DNA of 64,000 nt from Hamadaea sp. (GTDB taxonomy: Bacteria; Actinomycetota; Actinomycetes; Mycobacteriales; Micromonosporaceae): contig NZ_JABFVK010000089.1 in NCBI RefSeq assembly GCF_013362815.1, positions 1-64,000 on the forward strand, read 5' to 3'. Under the pieces are notes generated by a model that made no database searches, was not told where the DNA came from, and saw nothing but the letters and a program-made list of their open reading frames with translations. A program made the translations under genes and the position numbers. Of this stretch, positions 16,796 through 24,955 are shown in pieces. Within the stretch, counting starts at the first letter, position 1. Each line of letters starts with the position of its first letter.

Positions 16796-17790
16796 CAGCG
16801 ATCCTCTCCGTAATAGTCCCCGGGCCTGCGGCCGAGGTGCACCCCGTCTCCGACGATCGGAACGGACGAACCCAAGGCCCGGGTCGACCCGTTCCACTGC
16901 GATGGAACGCTCTGGACCGGCACAGTGGTTGCTCCGTTGGCAGAGTTCCCCGGAGAGGTGGCCGGGACGAGCAGCGCGCTGCCGTCCGGTTGCAGCTCCA
17001 CTCGCAGGTATGTGCCGGGCGGCAGCGCCTCGAGCACGTCCGGCGGCAGATGCACCGAACCGTCCCGGCCGACGACCGCGAACTCCTCGCCGGAATGGCC
17101 CTCCCCGCCGACGCGGCCGTCCCGGATGGTCACCGTGCGGGCCATCCGCCCGCCGACGTCGGGGTCGTGGGTCACGACGACGACGGTGGTGCCGAAGCGG
17201 CGTACGGATTCGAGGGCCGCCAGCACCTCGTCGCGAGCACCCGTGTCCAACTGACTCGTCGGCTCGTCGGCGAGCAGCAGGCCGGGCCGGTTCGCCAAGG
17301 CGACGGCCAACGCCAGCCGTTGCCGTTCGCCCGGCGTCAACGCGCCCGGCTTCAGCCGCATCCGGCCGCGTACGGCCAGGCCGACCAGCGACAGGATCTC
17401 GCGCGGTGCGGTCGGTTTGAGCCCGTCCGGGCTGCGTCCCGCGCGCTGGGCGAACCGAACGTTCTGCTCCGCCGTCAGATACGGCAGCAGATTGCGGCGC
17501 GCGCCCTGCAGTGCCACGCCGACGTCGGTCGCCCGCATCCGGGCCAGCTCCGCCTCCGACGCTTTGGCCAGGTCGACGTCGCCCACGTACGCCCGGCCGG
17601 CCGCCGGCCGCAGCAGCCCGGCGAGCACCGAGAGCAAAGTGGACTTGCCCGAACCGGACGGGCCGAGCAGCGCCACCGACTCGCCCGGCGCGATGTCGAG
17701 GTCGACCCCGGCCAGGGCGACGACGTCGTATCCCTCCAGCCGGTAGATGGAGACCAGTCCGCGGCAGGACACCCCGATCGCGGCCATCAC
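16795..17790 (-). CDS. MacB-type ABC ATPase with AbrB-like domain and long C-terminal tail
   Basis: A 331-residue paralogue of the ATPase at 6515-7357. Walker A is GPSGSGKST, the Q-loop is VALQGARRN, the signature is degenerate (LTPGERQR) and Walker B is LLLADEPTSQLD. The AbrB/SpoVT-like unit (FAVVGRDGSVHLPPDVLEAL, PPGT, DGSALLV) follows the ATPase core. A further ~70-residue Ser/Gly/Pro-rich tail ending in GRRPGDYYGEDR is absent from the paralogue. The ATG overlaps the permease stop (ATGA). The fused domain may mediate dimerisation or bind a partner; a DNA-binding role is possible but unproven. Confidence 0.87.
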   Translation of the reverse strand: MMAAIGVSCRGLVSIYRLEGYDVVALAGVDLDIAPGESVALLGPSGSGKSTLLSVLAGLLRPAAGRAYVGDVDLAKASEAELARMRATDVGVALQGARRNLLPYLTAEQNVRFAQRAGRSPDGLKPTAPREILSLVGLAVRGRMRLKPGALTPGERQRLALAVALANRPGLLLADEPTSQLDTGARDEVLAALESVRRFGTTVVVVTHDPDVGGRMARTVTIRDGRVGGEGHSGEEFAVVGRDGSVHLPPDVLEALPPGTYLRVELQPDGSALLVPATSPGNSANGATTVPVQSVPSQWNGSTRALGSSVPIVGDGVHLGRRPGDYYGEDR

Positions 17791-20700
17791 GCATCACCTC
17801 GCAGCAGTTCGGGAGCGGCCCGGCGGACCAGCCGCACCGCGACGAAGACGGCCAGCAGCAGGCACAACAGCCCCGCCGCGGCCGCGAAGAGCAGCGCGCC
17901 GGCCTGCGGAGTCCAGCTGACCGCGGCGGTCTGCCCGACGGCCACCAGGGGCATGCCAGGCAACATCAGCCAGGCGCTGCCTATCCCGACACCGAATCCG
18001 GTCAGCACCGGCAGACCGATGAGGGCCAGATGCTCACGGCGTACGCCGCGACGCAGGGTGCGGGCGGGAACGCCGGTGACCCGCAACGCCGCCAGCTCGT
18101 GCCGTCGAGCCGCCGCGTTCAGCCGCGCGACCAGGAGCACCAGCCCCAGGGCCAGCGCAGCGGCGACCACCCCGGCGAGCAGGTAGAGCCGCCAGGCCAA
18201 CGCCGGTGCGCGGCGGCCCAGCTGATCCACCGTCGCGTCGACCGTCCGCGTCTGCAGCACCGTCAAGCCGGCCGCTGCCAACCGCTTCGGCAAGTCGGCG
18301 GGGGCGTTGGCGTTCGCCCACACCTCGGCGCTGAACCGGCTCGCGTCCGGCATGCCCGTCGTCGCCTCGGCCCGCGAGACGGCGTAATCGAGGTCGACGA
18401 GGAAGCCGCGATCGCCGACGCTCGGCAGTTCGCCGGCTCGCTCCACCACCCCGAAGGGCTGTGGCTCCTCCGCGTACGCGAGGAAGCTGAACGAGTCGCC
18501 CGACCGGTTGTCATCGGGCGTCTCCCCGGCCAGCGCCACCGGCAGGGCCGCGGGCGTATCGACATACGTCACCAGGAGGTCGGCGTTGCCTTCGGCCTGA
18601 ACATCGACCTTCAGGGTGTCCCCGGTCGTGACGGTCACTCCCGTGACGCCGCCACGCTGCTCACCGCTCCACGCCTTGTCGTCGCTGAACGACACGACCG
18701 GCGAGCCGCCCGCCTTGATGTCGAGGATCTCCAGCTTGGCCGTGATCGCACTGCTGTCGGCGGCCGGGCGGATCAGGGCCAGCCCGACGAACCGGCCGGC
18801 CGGAACGGTCGCCGAGTACGCCCGCAGCCCGGACTTGAGCGTCCCCAGCGTCACGTACCTCGGCTCGGCTCCGGGCACCGCCACGATCGCGGCCAGGCGT
18901 ACGCCGCTCTTGCCGAGCTGGCTGACGTTCACCCGCACGGTCAGCTCACCGCTGACCGGCGCCGCCGGGGCGGCCTGCGGACGCAGCCGGTCGGCCAGCG
19001 CCGCGAGGTCCGCCGCGGAGTGACCGGGCCAAGTCACCACCTTCGCCAGCTGCGATGCCGGAAGCGCGACGATGTCGAGGGGCTGGCCGGCGTACCGCTC
19101 GCCGTTTCGGCGCAACACCGGCATGGCCGACCCGTCCGGCGCCGCTGTGCGTACCCCTGAGATCAGAAGCTGCGGATCCACGGACCCGACGGTGTAGACG
19201 CGGGCCGCGCCGAGTTCCAGCTCGGCATGAGTTTGCCGGGCCTGAGCCGCGACGTCCCAGGCGGTGGCCGAGAAGCCGAGCAGGGCGAGAGCGACCGTGA
19301 CCACCGCGACCACCCGATGGCGGCCGGGACGCCGGGCGAGCTGGGCCGCGGCGAACATGCTGGCCACGTTGCCGGTACGCCGCGCGAGCGCGAGCCGAGC
19401 CCCGGCGCCCAGGCTGAGCAGCCGGGCGATCGCGATCCCGGCGACCAGCGCGAGCAACGGCGCGGCCAGCATCGCCAGCGCCGACGATCGGTCCTGCCAG
19501 GCGGCCACGAGCGCGGCCGCCGCCAGCGCCACCGCGATGCCCTCACCGAGACCCGCACGCCAGCCGGTCCGATGAGGCACCCGGCGGAGCAGGCTGAGCA
19601 CGCCCGAGCGCACGGTCTGCCGGGAGCCCGCCCACGCGGCCAGGAAGGCGACGACCAGCGCGGCGGCCGCCGCGGCGAACGGCTCGAAGCGCACCTCGAC
19701 GTGTACGCCGGGAGCCAGCACGGCGCGGGCGGCGAACTCGGCGACCGCGAGCCCGCCGACGAGGCCGATCGGTGTGGCCAGGAGGATCAGGAAGAGCACC
19801 TCGGCGAGGCCGAACCGGGCGGCCTTGCCGGACGGGTAGCCGCGCAGTTTGGCCAGCGCGATCTCCGGCCCACGCTCCTCGGTCAGCGAGGCGACCAGCA
19901 GCATCAGTACGCCGACCACGAGCAGCAGCAACGGAACCGCGACCACCGGAATGGTCTTGGCGATCGCGTCGGAGTCGGTGTTGGCGTCGTTGAGCAGGCC
20001 CGGCAGCGCGGACGACAGGCTCAGGTCCTGCTGCAGCAGGCCGAGCGAAGCGCCTTCGAGGTCTTTGGCGAGCTTGTCGGCGTCGTCGAGCCGGATGTCA
20101 TCGATCCGTACCGGGTAGACCAGTTCGAGGGTGACCTGGGCGGCCGGGACGTACTTCAGATCCTCCTCGCTGCCCGCGAAGATCGCGTCGACCGGTGTGC
20201 GCTCAAGCTCGTCCGCCGGGGCTCCCTCCCGGAAGTAGCCGTGCGCGCCCCAGGCCGGCGCGTTGGCGTCCCGGGGCGTGTAGAGCCCGACGATCTCCCG
20301 CTGCTGCGGCTTGCCGCCGATCATCAGGGTGATCCGGTCCCCGGCGTCCAGGCCGTGCGCCTTGGCCGTCCGGTCACTGACGATGACCTGGTCGTTGTCG
20401 GTCGGGCAGTCCCCCGTGACGGTGACGAGCTTGCACAGGTCGCTGCGGAAGACGTAGCGCGCCTTCAGCTCACCGGTGGGGACGATCGCCTCGGTCTCGA
20501 CGGTGCTGACTGGGCGGCCCACCAGGCTGTGCAGCAACGGGCGCGCCTTGAGCGCGGCGTCGGCCTTCTGGCTGGACTCGAGCGCCGGCTCGAACGCCGG
20601 GCTGTCACTGCCGCTCGCCTTCACGGTCACCGACGTGGCGTACGCCGGAGCGTCGCGCAGGGTGTCGGTGAGCACCGATTGCTGCGCCGCCCGCGCGTAC

Positions 20701-20810
20701 GCCGGGGTCAGCACGGCGGCGGTAACGGCGATCGCGGCCAGGAGCAGCACCACCAGGGATCGCCCGGTCCGGTGCCTCACGCCGCGCAACAGCACGGTCC
20801 AACCCGTCAC
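17787..20810 (-). CDS. FtsX/MacB-family ABC permease (1007 aa)
   Basis: Large doubled-FtsX permease with an N-terminal helix (SLVVLLLAAIAVTAAVLTPAYA), a central group of helices (~285-510) and three C-terminal helices (~865-990), separated by two extracellular domains. The GTG start at 20810 has GAGGGG 8 nt upstream. It heads the operon with two ATPases and is a distant paralogue of the two permeases at 7354-13325. Because only one permease is present, a homodimeric membrane part with two kinds of ATPase is the simplest model. The substrate is unknown. Confidence 0.85.
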   Translation of the reverse strand: MTGWTVLLRGVRHRTGRSLVVLLLAAIAVTAAVLTPAYARAAQQSVLTDTLRDAPAYATSVTVKASGSDSPAFEPALESSQKADAALKARPLLHSLVGRPVSTVETEAIVPTGELKARYVFRSDLCKLVTVTGDCPTDNDQVIVSDRTAKAHGLDAGDRITLMIGGKPQQREIVGLYTPRDANAPAWGAHGYFREGAPADELERTPVDAIFAGSEEDLKYVPAAQVTLELVYPVRIDDIRLDDADKLAKDLEGASLGLLQQDLSLSSALPGLLNDANTDSDAIAKTIPVVAVPLLLLVVGVLMLLVASLTEERGPEIALAKLRGYPSGKAARFGLAEVLFLILLATPIGLVGGLAVAEFAARAVLAPGVHVEVRFEPFAAAAAALVVAFLAAWAGSRQTVRSGVLSLLRRVPHRTGWRAGLGEGIAVALAAAALVAAWQDRSSALAMLAAPLLALVAGIAIARLLSLGAGARLALARRTGNVASMFAAAQLARRPGRHRVVAVVTVALALLGFSATAWDVAAQARQTHAELELGAARVYTVGSVDPQLLISGVRTAAPDGSAMPVLRRNGERYAGQPLDIVALPASQLAKVVTWPGHSAADLAALADRLRPQAAPAAPVSGELTVRVNVSQLGKSGVRLAAIVAVPGAEPRYVTLGTLKSGLRAYSATVPAGRFVGLALIRPAADSSAITAKLEILDIKAGGSPVVSFSDDKAWSGEQRGGVTGVTVTTGDTLKVDVQAEGNADLLVTYVDTPAALPVALAGETPDDNRSGDSFSFLAYAEEPQPFGVVERAGELPSVGDRGFLVDLDYAVSRAEATTGMPDASRFSAEVWANANAPADLPKRLAAAGLTVLQTRTVDATVDQLGRRAPALAWRLYLLAGVVAAALALGLVLLVARLNAAARRHELAALRVTGVPARTLRRGVRREHLALIGLPVLTGFGVGIGSAWLMLPGMPLVAVGQTAAVSWTPQAGALLFAAAAGLLCLLLAVFVAVRLVRRAAPELLRGDA

Positions 20811-20828
20811 GGTCTCGTCCCCTCGGTA

Positions 20829-20858
20829 GTTCCCCGGCCGTTGTGACGGCCGCGGAAC
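20829..20858 (-). terminator. Hairpin between meaB and the 1007-aa permease gene
   Basis: 13-bp arms (gttccccggccgt at 20829-20841 and its near-complement at 20846-20858, one mismatch) with a 4-nt loop. It follows the meaB stop by 40 nt and precedes the permease start by 19 nt. There is no U-run, so partial termination or attenuation is as likely as full termination. Confidence 0.5.
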
Positions 20859-20897
20859 ACCTTAACCAGAACGGCCGACCGGGAGAAGACCGGAGAA

Positions 20898-21887
20898 TCA
20901 GCCGAGACCAGACAGCAACTCGTCGGCCGCGCGGTAAGGATCGAGGACGCCCTCCGCTACCTTCGCGGCGAGTTCGCCGAGACTGTGGCCGCCGCGCAGC
21001 GACCCGATGCGGGCGCGCATCCGGCCGAGGACCAACGCCTCGATCTCGGCTGCGGCCCGTTCTTCCCGGCGCTTGCGGAGCTCGCCGGTCTTCTCGAGGT
21101 GGTGGAGGTGCTCGTCGATCGCCTTGACGACGTCGTCGATCCCCTCGCCCCGGGCGGCGACCGCCTTGACGACCCGCGGCCGCCACTGGCCCGCTCCCCG
21201 CTCGCCGAGCGCGATCATGCCGTTGATGTCGCGTACGGTGGCGTCGGCTCCCTCACGGTCGGCCTTGTTCACCACGAAGACGTCGGCGATCTCCAGGATG
21301 CCCGCCTTGACGGCCTGGATGGCGTCGCCCATCCCCGGCGCGAGCAGCACCAGCGTCGTGTCGGCCAGGCTCGCGATCTCGACCTCGGCCTGCCCCACTC
21401 CGACCGTCTCCACCAGGACGACGTCGCACCCGACTCCGGCCAGTACGCGTACCGCCGCCGCCGTCGCGGCCGACAGCCCGCCGAGGTGCCCCCGGCTGGA
21501 CATCGACCGGATGTAGACGCCCGGATCGGTGGCGTGGTCCTGCATGCGTACGCGGTCGCCGAGGATAGCGCCGCCCGTGAATGGGCTGGACGGGTCGATC
21601 GCCAGTACGCCGACCCGCTTGCCCAGTCGCCGGTACGCCGCGACCAGCTCGTTCGTCGTCGTGGACTTGCCGACGCCGGGCGAACCGGTCAGGCCGACGA
21701 CGTGCGCCCGTTGGGCGTCCGCCCCGAAGGCCGCAGCGATCTCCGCCAGTTCGGCGGCATTGCGTTCGACCAGGCTGATCAGCCGGGCGACGCTGCGCGG
21801 ATCACCGTTCCGCGCTGCGTCGACCAGCTTCCGGACGTCTTGCCCTGCTACTTGGTTCACTGCTTCGCGGGGACCTTCCGGCTTCAC
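20898..21887 (-). CDS. meaB: MeaB/ArgK-type G3E GTPase, chaperone of B12-dependent acyl-CoA mutase
   Basis: A 329-residue GTPase, the length of MeaB of Methylorubrum. Walker A is GSPGVGKST (68-76), followed by [20 protein letters not shown], the switch [10 protein letters not shown] and the guanine specificity motif NKAD. The family loads and protects cobalamin in methylmalonyl-, isobutyryl- or ethylmalonyl-CoA mutases. GTG at 21887 overlaps the thiolase stop (GTGA). A second in-frame GTG at 21860, created by a 27-bp tandem duplication of the junction, would give 320 residues. The likely client is the mutase at 13552-15228 or another mutase outside the window. Confidence 0.92.
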   Translation of the reverse strand: MKPEGPREAVNQVAGQDVRKLVDAARNGDPRSVARLISLVERNAAELAEIAAAFGADAQRAHVVGLTGSPGVGKSTTTNELVAAYRRLGKRVGVLAIDPSSPFTGGAILGDRVRMQDHATDPGVYIRSMSSRGHLGGLSAATAAAVRVLAGVGCDVVLVETVGVGQAEVEIASLADTTLVLLAPGMGDAIQAVKAGILEIADVFVVNKADREGADATVRDINGMIALGERGAGQWRPRVVKAVAARGEGIDDVVKAIDEHLHHLEKTGELRKRREERAAAEIEALVLGRMRARIGSLRGGHSLGELAAKVAEGVLDPYRAADELLSGLG

Positions 21888-21904
21888 TGCTGCGCGGGGA
21901 CCTT
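21856..21904. repeat. 27-bp tandem duplication across the thiolase/meaB stop-start junction
   Basis: Unit 1 (21856-21882) and unit 2 (21883 onward) match at 21 of 22 compared bases. Each copy contains the sequence read on the minus strand as CAGTGA, that is stop TGA overlapping start GTG. As 27 is a multiple of 3, both GTGs are in frame for MeaB. Confidence 0.85.
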
Positions 21905-23074
21905 GATGATCAGCGCGTCGCCCTGGCCGCCACCGCCGCACAGCGCGGCCGCGCCGGTGCCACCGCCACGGCGCTTCAGCTCCAGGGCCAGGGTCAGGGC
22001 GAGGCGAGCGCCGGACATGCCGATCGGGTGGCCGAGCGCGATGGCACCGCCGTTGACGTTCACGATCGACGGGTCGACCCCGAGATCCCGGGTCGAGGCG
22101 ATGCCGACGGCGGAGAACGCCTCGTTGATCTCGATCAGGTCGAGGTCCGCCACGGTCATCCCGGCCTTGCTCAGCGCGTGCTTGATCGCGTTGGACGGCT
22201 GCGCGTGCAGCGAACTGTCGGGCCCCGCGACGTTGCCGTGCGCGCCGATCTCGGCGAGCCAGGTCAACCCGAGCTCCTCGGCCTTCTCCTTGCTCATGAC
22301 CACCACCGCGGCGGCTCCGTCGGAGATCGGCGAGCTCGAACCGGCCGTGATCGTGCCGTCCTTGGTGAAGGAGGGCTTGAGCTTGGCCAGCACCTCGACC
22401 GTGGTGTCGGGGCGTACGCCCTCGTCCTCGGCGAGCACGATCGGGTCGCCCTTGCGCTGGGGAATGGTCAGCGGCGCGATCTCCTCGGCGAAGACGCCGT
22501 TCTTCTGCGCGGCCGCGGCCCGCTGGTGCGACGCGGCGGCGAAGGCGTCCTGCTCCTCGCGGGAGATGCCCCACTTCTGCCCGTCGTACTCGGTGGCCTC
22601 ACCCATCGGGATGCCCTTCCAGGCATCGGTGAGCCCGTCGAGCGCCATGTGGTCCTTGACCGTCACGTCGCCGTACTTGTATCCGCTCCGCTGACCCATG
22701 AGCAGGTGCGGCGCGTTGGTCATCGACTCCATGCCACCGGCCACGACGATGTCCACCTCGCCGGCCCGGATGAGCTGGTCGGCCAGCGCGATGGCGTCCA
22801 ATCCGGACAGACACACCTTGTTGATCGTAAGCGCCGGCACGGTCATCGGAATGCCCGCCTCGACCGCGGCCTGCCGGGCCGGAATCTGGCCCGCACCCGC
22901 CTGCAGCACCTGACCCATGATCACGTACTGAACCTGGTCGGGGGCGACTCCGGCGCGCTCCAGCGCAGCGGAGATGGCAGCACCACCGAGCTGCGTCGCC
23001 TTGAAGTCCTTCAAGTTGCCGAGCAACCGGCCCATAGGCGTACGCGCACCGGCGACGATCACCGAACTCTTCAT
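21884..23074 (-). CDS. Acetyl-CoA C-acetyltransferase (biosynthetic thiolase)
   Basis: A 396-residue thiolase with all catalytic positions: nucleophile C88 in INKVCLSG, H349 in GHPIGMSG and C379 in LCGGGGQGD. It condenses two acetyl-CoA to acetoacetyl-CoA or runs in reverse. With crotonyl-CoA carboxylase/reductase and an epimerase close by, it is the probable entry enzyme of the ethylmalonyl-CoA route and a supplier of extender units. The ATG has GGAGGG 7 nt upstream. It is divergent from the epimerase gene, with a shared 50-nt promoter region containing the candidate operator, and is coupled to meaB. Confidence 0.93.
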   Translation of the reverse strand: MKSSVIVAGARTPMGRLLGNLKDFKATQLGGAAISAALERAGVAPDQVQYVIMGQVLQAGAGQIPARQAAVEAGIPMTVPALTINKVCLSGLDAIALADQLIRAGEVDIVVAGGMESMTNAPHLLMGQRSGYKYGDVTVKDHMALDGLTDAWKGIPMGEATEYDGQKWGISREEQDAFAAASHQRAAAAQKNGVFAEEIAPLTIPQRKGDPIVLAEDEGVRPDTTVEVLAKLKPSFTKDGTITAGSSSPISDGAAAVVVMSKEKAEELGLTWLAEIGAHGNVAGPDSSLHAQPSNAIKHALSKAGMTVADLDLIEINEAFSAVGIASTRDLGVDPSIVNVNGGAIALGHPIGMSGARLALTLALELKRRGGGTGAAALCGGGGQGDALIIKVPAQQ

Positions 23075-23094
23075 CTCCAGGCCCTCCGACTCGG

Positions 23095-23110
23095 CTTAGC
23101 TATCGTTCAG
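23095..23110. promoter_or_regulatory. Candidate acyl-CoA regulon operator (site 2) between thiolase and epimerase genes
   Basis: cttagctatcgttcag differs from the site before the mutase at one of 16 positions. It sits in the middle of the 50-nt divergent region, 14 nt before the epimerase ATG and 20 nt upstream of the thiolase ATG, so one bound dimer could control both directions. Confidence 0.6.
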
Positions 23111-23124
23111 TCAGACTATGCCGT

Positions 23125-23583
23125 ATGTCTGAGCATCCGGAGCAGTCGGGTTTGTCACAGGGTATCGGCCTCCTCCGCATCGACCACGTCGGCGTCGCCG
23201 TGGCCGACTTGGACGAGGCGATCGAGTTCTACACGCGCGTCTTCGGCATGACTTGCGTGCACGTCGAGACCAACGAAGAGCAGGGCGTACGCGAGGCGAT
23301 GATGTCCGTCGGGCCTACCCCGGAGGGTGGCTGCGTCCAGTTGTTGGCACCCTTGTCGCCCGACTCGACAATCGCCAAGTTCTTGGGCAAAAACGGACCC
23401 GGGGTTCAGCAAGTGGCGTACACGGTCGAATCGGTCGAGCATGCCTCCGCCGTACTGCGTTCTCGTGGCCTGCGGCTGCTGTACGAGGAGCCTCGCCGGG
23501 GGACGTCGAATTCACGCGTCAACTTCGTTCATCCGAAGGATGCCGGGGGCGTACTGGTCGAGTTGGTGGAACCCGCTCGCTGA
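23125..23583 (+). CDS. mce: Methylmalonyl-CoA (ethylmalonyl-CoA) epimerase, VOC superfamily
   Basis: A 152-residue VOC-fold protein with two beta-alpha-beta-beta-beta modules. Metal-site regions are RIDHVGVAV (H21), GGCVQLLAP and the C-terminal VLVELVEP. The segment usually written GLHHIAF is GVQQVAY here, so the third ligand position is Gln; this is a familiar actinobacterial form by my recollection. It interconverts (R)- and (S)-methylmalonyl-CoA or ethylmalonyl-CoA. No clear ribosome-binding site precedes the ATG. It is divergent from the thiolase gene and convergent with the DUF559 gene, with a palindrome in between. Confidence 0.92.
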   Translation: MSEHPEQSGLSQGIGLLRIDHVGVAVADLDEAIEFYTRVFGMTCVHVETNEEQGVREAMMSVGPTPEGGCVQLLAPLSPDSTIAKFLGKNGPGVQQVAYTVESVEHASAVLRSRGLRLLYEEPRRGTSNSRVNFVHPKDAGGVLVELVEPAR

Positions 23584-23637
23584 CTGGCCGCCGTCCGGCG
23601 CGCGGTCGGCGCCGGGCGGCCGCGCGGTCGGCCGGGC

Positions 23638-23694
23638 TCGGTGGTACGCCATCGACGTGATCATGACGCGGTGAGGTCTATGGCGTACCACCGA
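23638..23694. repeat. 15-bp inverted repeat, palindrome element C, left flank of the DUF559 gene
   Basis: tcggtggtacgccat (23638-23652) pairs exactly with 23680-23694 around a 27-nt loop that starts cgacgtgatcatg. It may serve as a terminator for the convergent epimerase and DUF559 genes. The reverse complement of the element at 24658-24708 matches both its arms and the first 13 nt of its loop. Confidence 0.75.
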
Positions 23695-23700
23695 CACCCT

Positions 23701-24603
23701 CTAGCGGGATGCCTTCCGCGCGGTCCGTTCCACGACGGCCCGGATCTTGGCGGCCGTCTCGGCTGGTCGGCGGAGGACGTCGTCGGCGTGGAACCGGAGC
23801 ACGGTCCAGCCCAGGGCGCTCAGCTCGTTCTGCCGTTCCATGTCGAAGCGATGCGTCACCAGCTCACGATGGTGGTCCCCGTCGTACTCGATCGCGATCC
23901 GGTACTGCGGGTACGCGAAATCGACCCGGGCGACGAACCGCTTTCCGTTCATGATCTTGTACTGCGCGGCCGGGCGGGGCAGACCCGCATCCAGGATGAG
24001 CAGTCGAAGCCGGGTCTCCATGGGGGATTCGGTGAGCGGCTCCACCTCGGTCAACAGCGCGTCGGCTCGACGTCGCCCGGGCCAGCCTGGATGCGCTGCG
24101 AAGAAGGCCGTCAGCCCGTCCAGGTAGACCTTCTTCTGCTTGAGCATGGAGTCGAGGCAGATCAGCGCATGCGTCCGTGGCTGGAGGCGCGCGATGTCGA
24201 AGGCGGTCCGCAACGACGTGGTCACGGGTGGCCCGAGTACTCCAGTGACCTCGTCGGAAGCCAGCCGACCACGCCGGACGTCCAGTCCGTCGTGGCGCCT
24301 CATGTGCTGTCCACGAGGAACCAGCAACGTCACGGCGTCAGGCTCGCCGAGCGGCGCAAGACCCCAGAGACGTAAGGCGCTGAGCCCACCGATAGCGCCG
24401 CCCTCGGGAAGCAGTAGAGCTGCCGCCTCGCAGAGAACGCGGTGATCCACCGGGTTCTCGGCGAGCAGATAGACATCGGGGAACAGCCGGGTCCACGTCG
24501 GGCCGGACAGTTGGCGGTGGGTCAGCAACCCGGCCCGGACCGCGTCGCTCCCGCGAAACGGTGCGACGGCGAGCGCTTGCGGGATGCGAGCTGGACGCGG
24601 CAT
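23701..24603 (-). CDS. DUF559 (Vsr/PD-(D/E)XK-like) protein with AbiEi-like N-terminal domain
   Basis: A 300-residue protein. The N-terminal ~80 residues (VRAGLLTHRQLSGPTWTRLF, then YLLAENP) resemble the winged-helix unit of AbiEi-type antitoxins. Residues ~190-290 match DUF559, a Vsr-like endonuclease fold: ETRLRLLILDAGLPRP, ARVDFAYPQYRIAIEYDGDH (the D-(E)-x-D core) and LSALGWTVLRFHADDV. The biochemical activity is unknown. The start at 24603 gives the best N-terminus but lacks a strong ribosome-binding site; longer versions would begin in the flanking palindrome. The gene is framed by inverted copies of one palindrome element. Confidence 0.75.
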   Translation of the reverse strand: MPRPARIPQALAVAPFRGSDAVRAGLLTHRQLSGPTWTRLFPDVYLLAENPVDHRVLCEAAALLLPEGGAIGGLSALRLWGLAPLGEPDAVTLLVPRGQHMRRHDGLDVRRGRLASDEVTGVLGPPVTTSLRTAFDIARLQPRTHALICLDSMLKQKKVYLDGLTAFFAAHPGWPGRRRADALLTEVEPLTESPMETRLRLLILDAGLPRPAAQYKIMNGKRFVARVDFAYPQYRIAIEYDGDHHRELVTHRFDMERQNELSALGWTVLRFHADDVLRRPAETAAKIRAVVERTARKASR

Positions 24604-24657
24604 TCCGCCAACGATGCGCGCCGGCGGCTCCGCGCGACAGGGGCTGTGGATAACCGA

Positions 24658-24708
24658 GTGGTACGCCATGCACCTATCGCCGCCATGATCACGTCGATGG
24701 CGCACCAC
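24658..24708. repeat. 12-bp inverted repeat, palindrome element C in inverted orientation, right flank of the DUF559 gene
   Basis: gtggtacgccat (24658-24669) pairs with 24697-24708 with one mismatch around a 27-nt loop. Read on the minus strand, its arms and loop start (cgacgtgatcatg) match the element at 23638-23694. Confidence 0.75.
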
Positions 24709-24869
24709 CGACCGAAGCGCCCCGAGCGCGGAAGGGCCGGGAGCGCGAAAGCGCCCACGGGAGCGCGCCACCGAGCACGGACGAGCACGGTATGCCGAAA
24801 GCCGGTGGACTATTTCACAGAAGCGTTCCCGGCCGAAGCTACTGGGCAGTAACCTCCGCACAACACCGC

Positions 24870-24885
24870 CTCAACGGTCGTTCAG
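24870..24885. promoter_or_regulatory. Candidate acyl-CoA regulon operator (site 3) upstream of crotonyl-CoA carboxylase/reductase
   Basis: ctcaacggtcgttcag shares the TCGTTCAG half and the C-T-x-A-x-C half with sites 1 and 2. It is 70 nt upstream of the start codon. Confidence 0.55.
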
Positions 24886-24955
24886 GGGGTGACCCACATA
24901 GATCCGGCACGGCCCACCCGGGAGCATCCCCGGTAGTCAGGCGAAGGAGCGGGAG

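Larger units (their letters stand above)
24604..24955. other. 352-nt intergenic region: palindrome, operator and promoter of crotonyl-CoA carboxylase/reductase
   Basis: From left to right it holds the right-hand copy of palindrome C (24658-24708), a ~150-nt GC-rich stretch with no coding signal, the candidate operator (24870-24885), and a leader with AAGGAG 6 nt before the ATG at 24956. A CATAGAT stretch just after the operator could be the -10 region. Confidence 0.6.

Noticed and set aside
19227-20846. Long plus-strand frame opposite the 1007-aa permease
   Set aside because: Arg/Gly/Gln-rich shadow typical of GC-rich DNA; the permease strand shows helices and coupling to two ATPase genes.
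21888-22574. Upstream extension of the MeaB frame into the thiolase gene
   Set aside because: The added sequence is Arg/Gly-rich shadow. MeaB proteins are about 330 residues and the start at 21887 is coupled to the thiolase stop.
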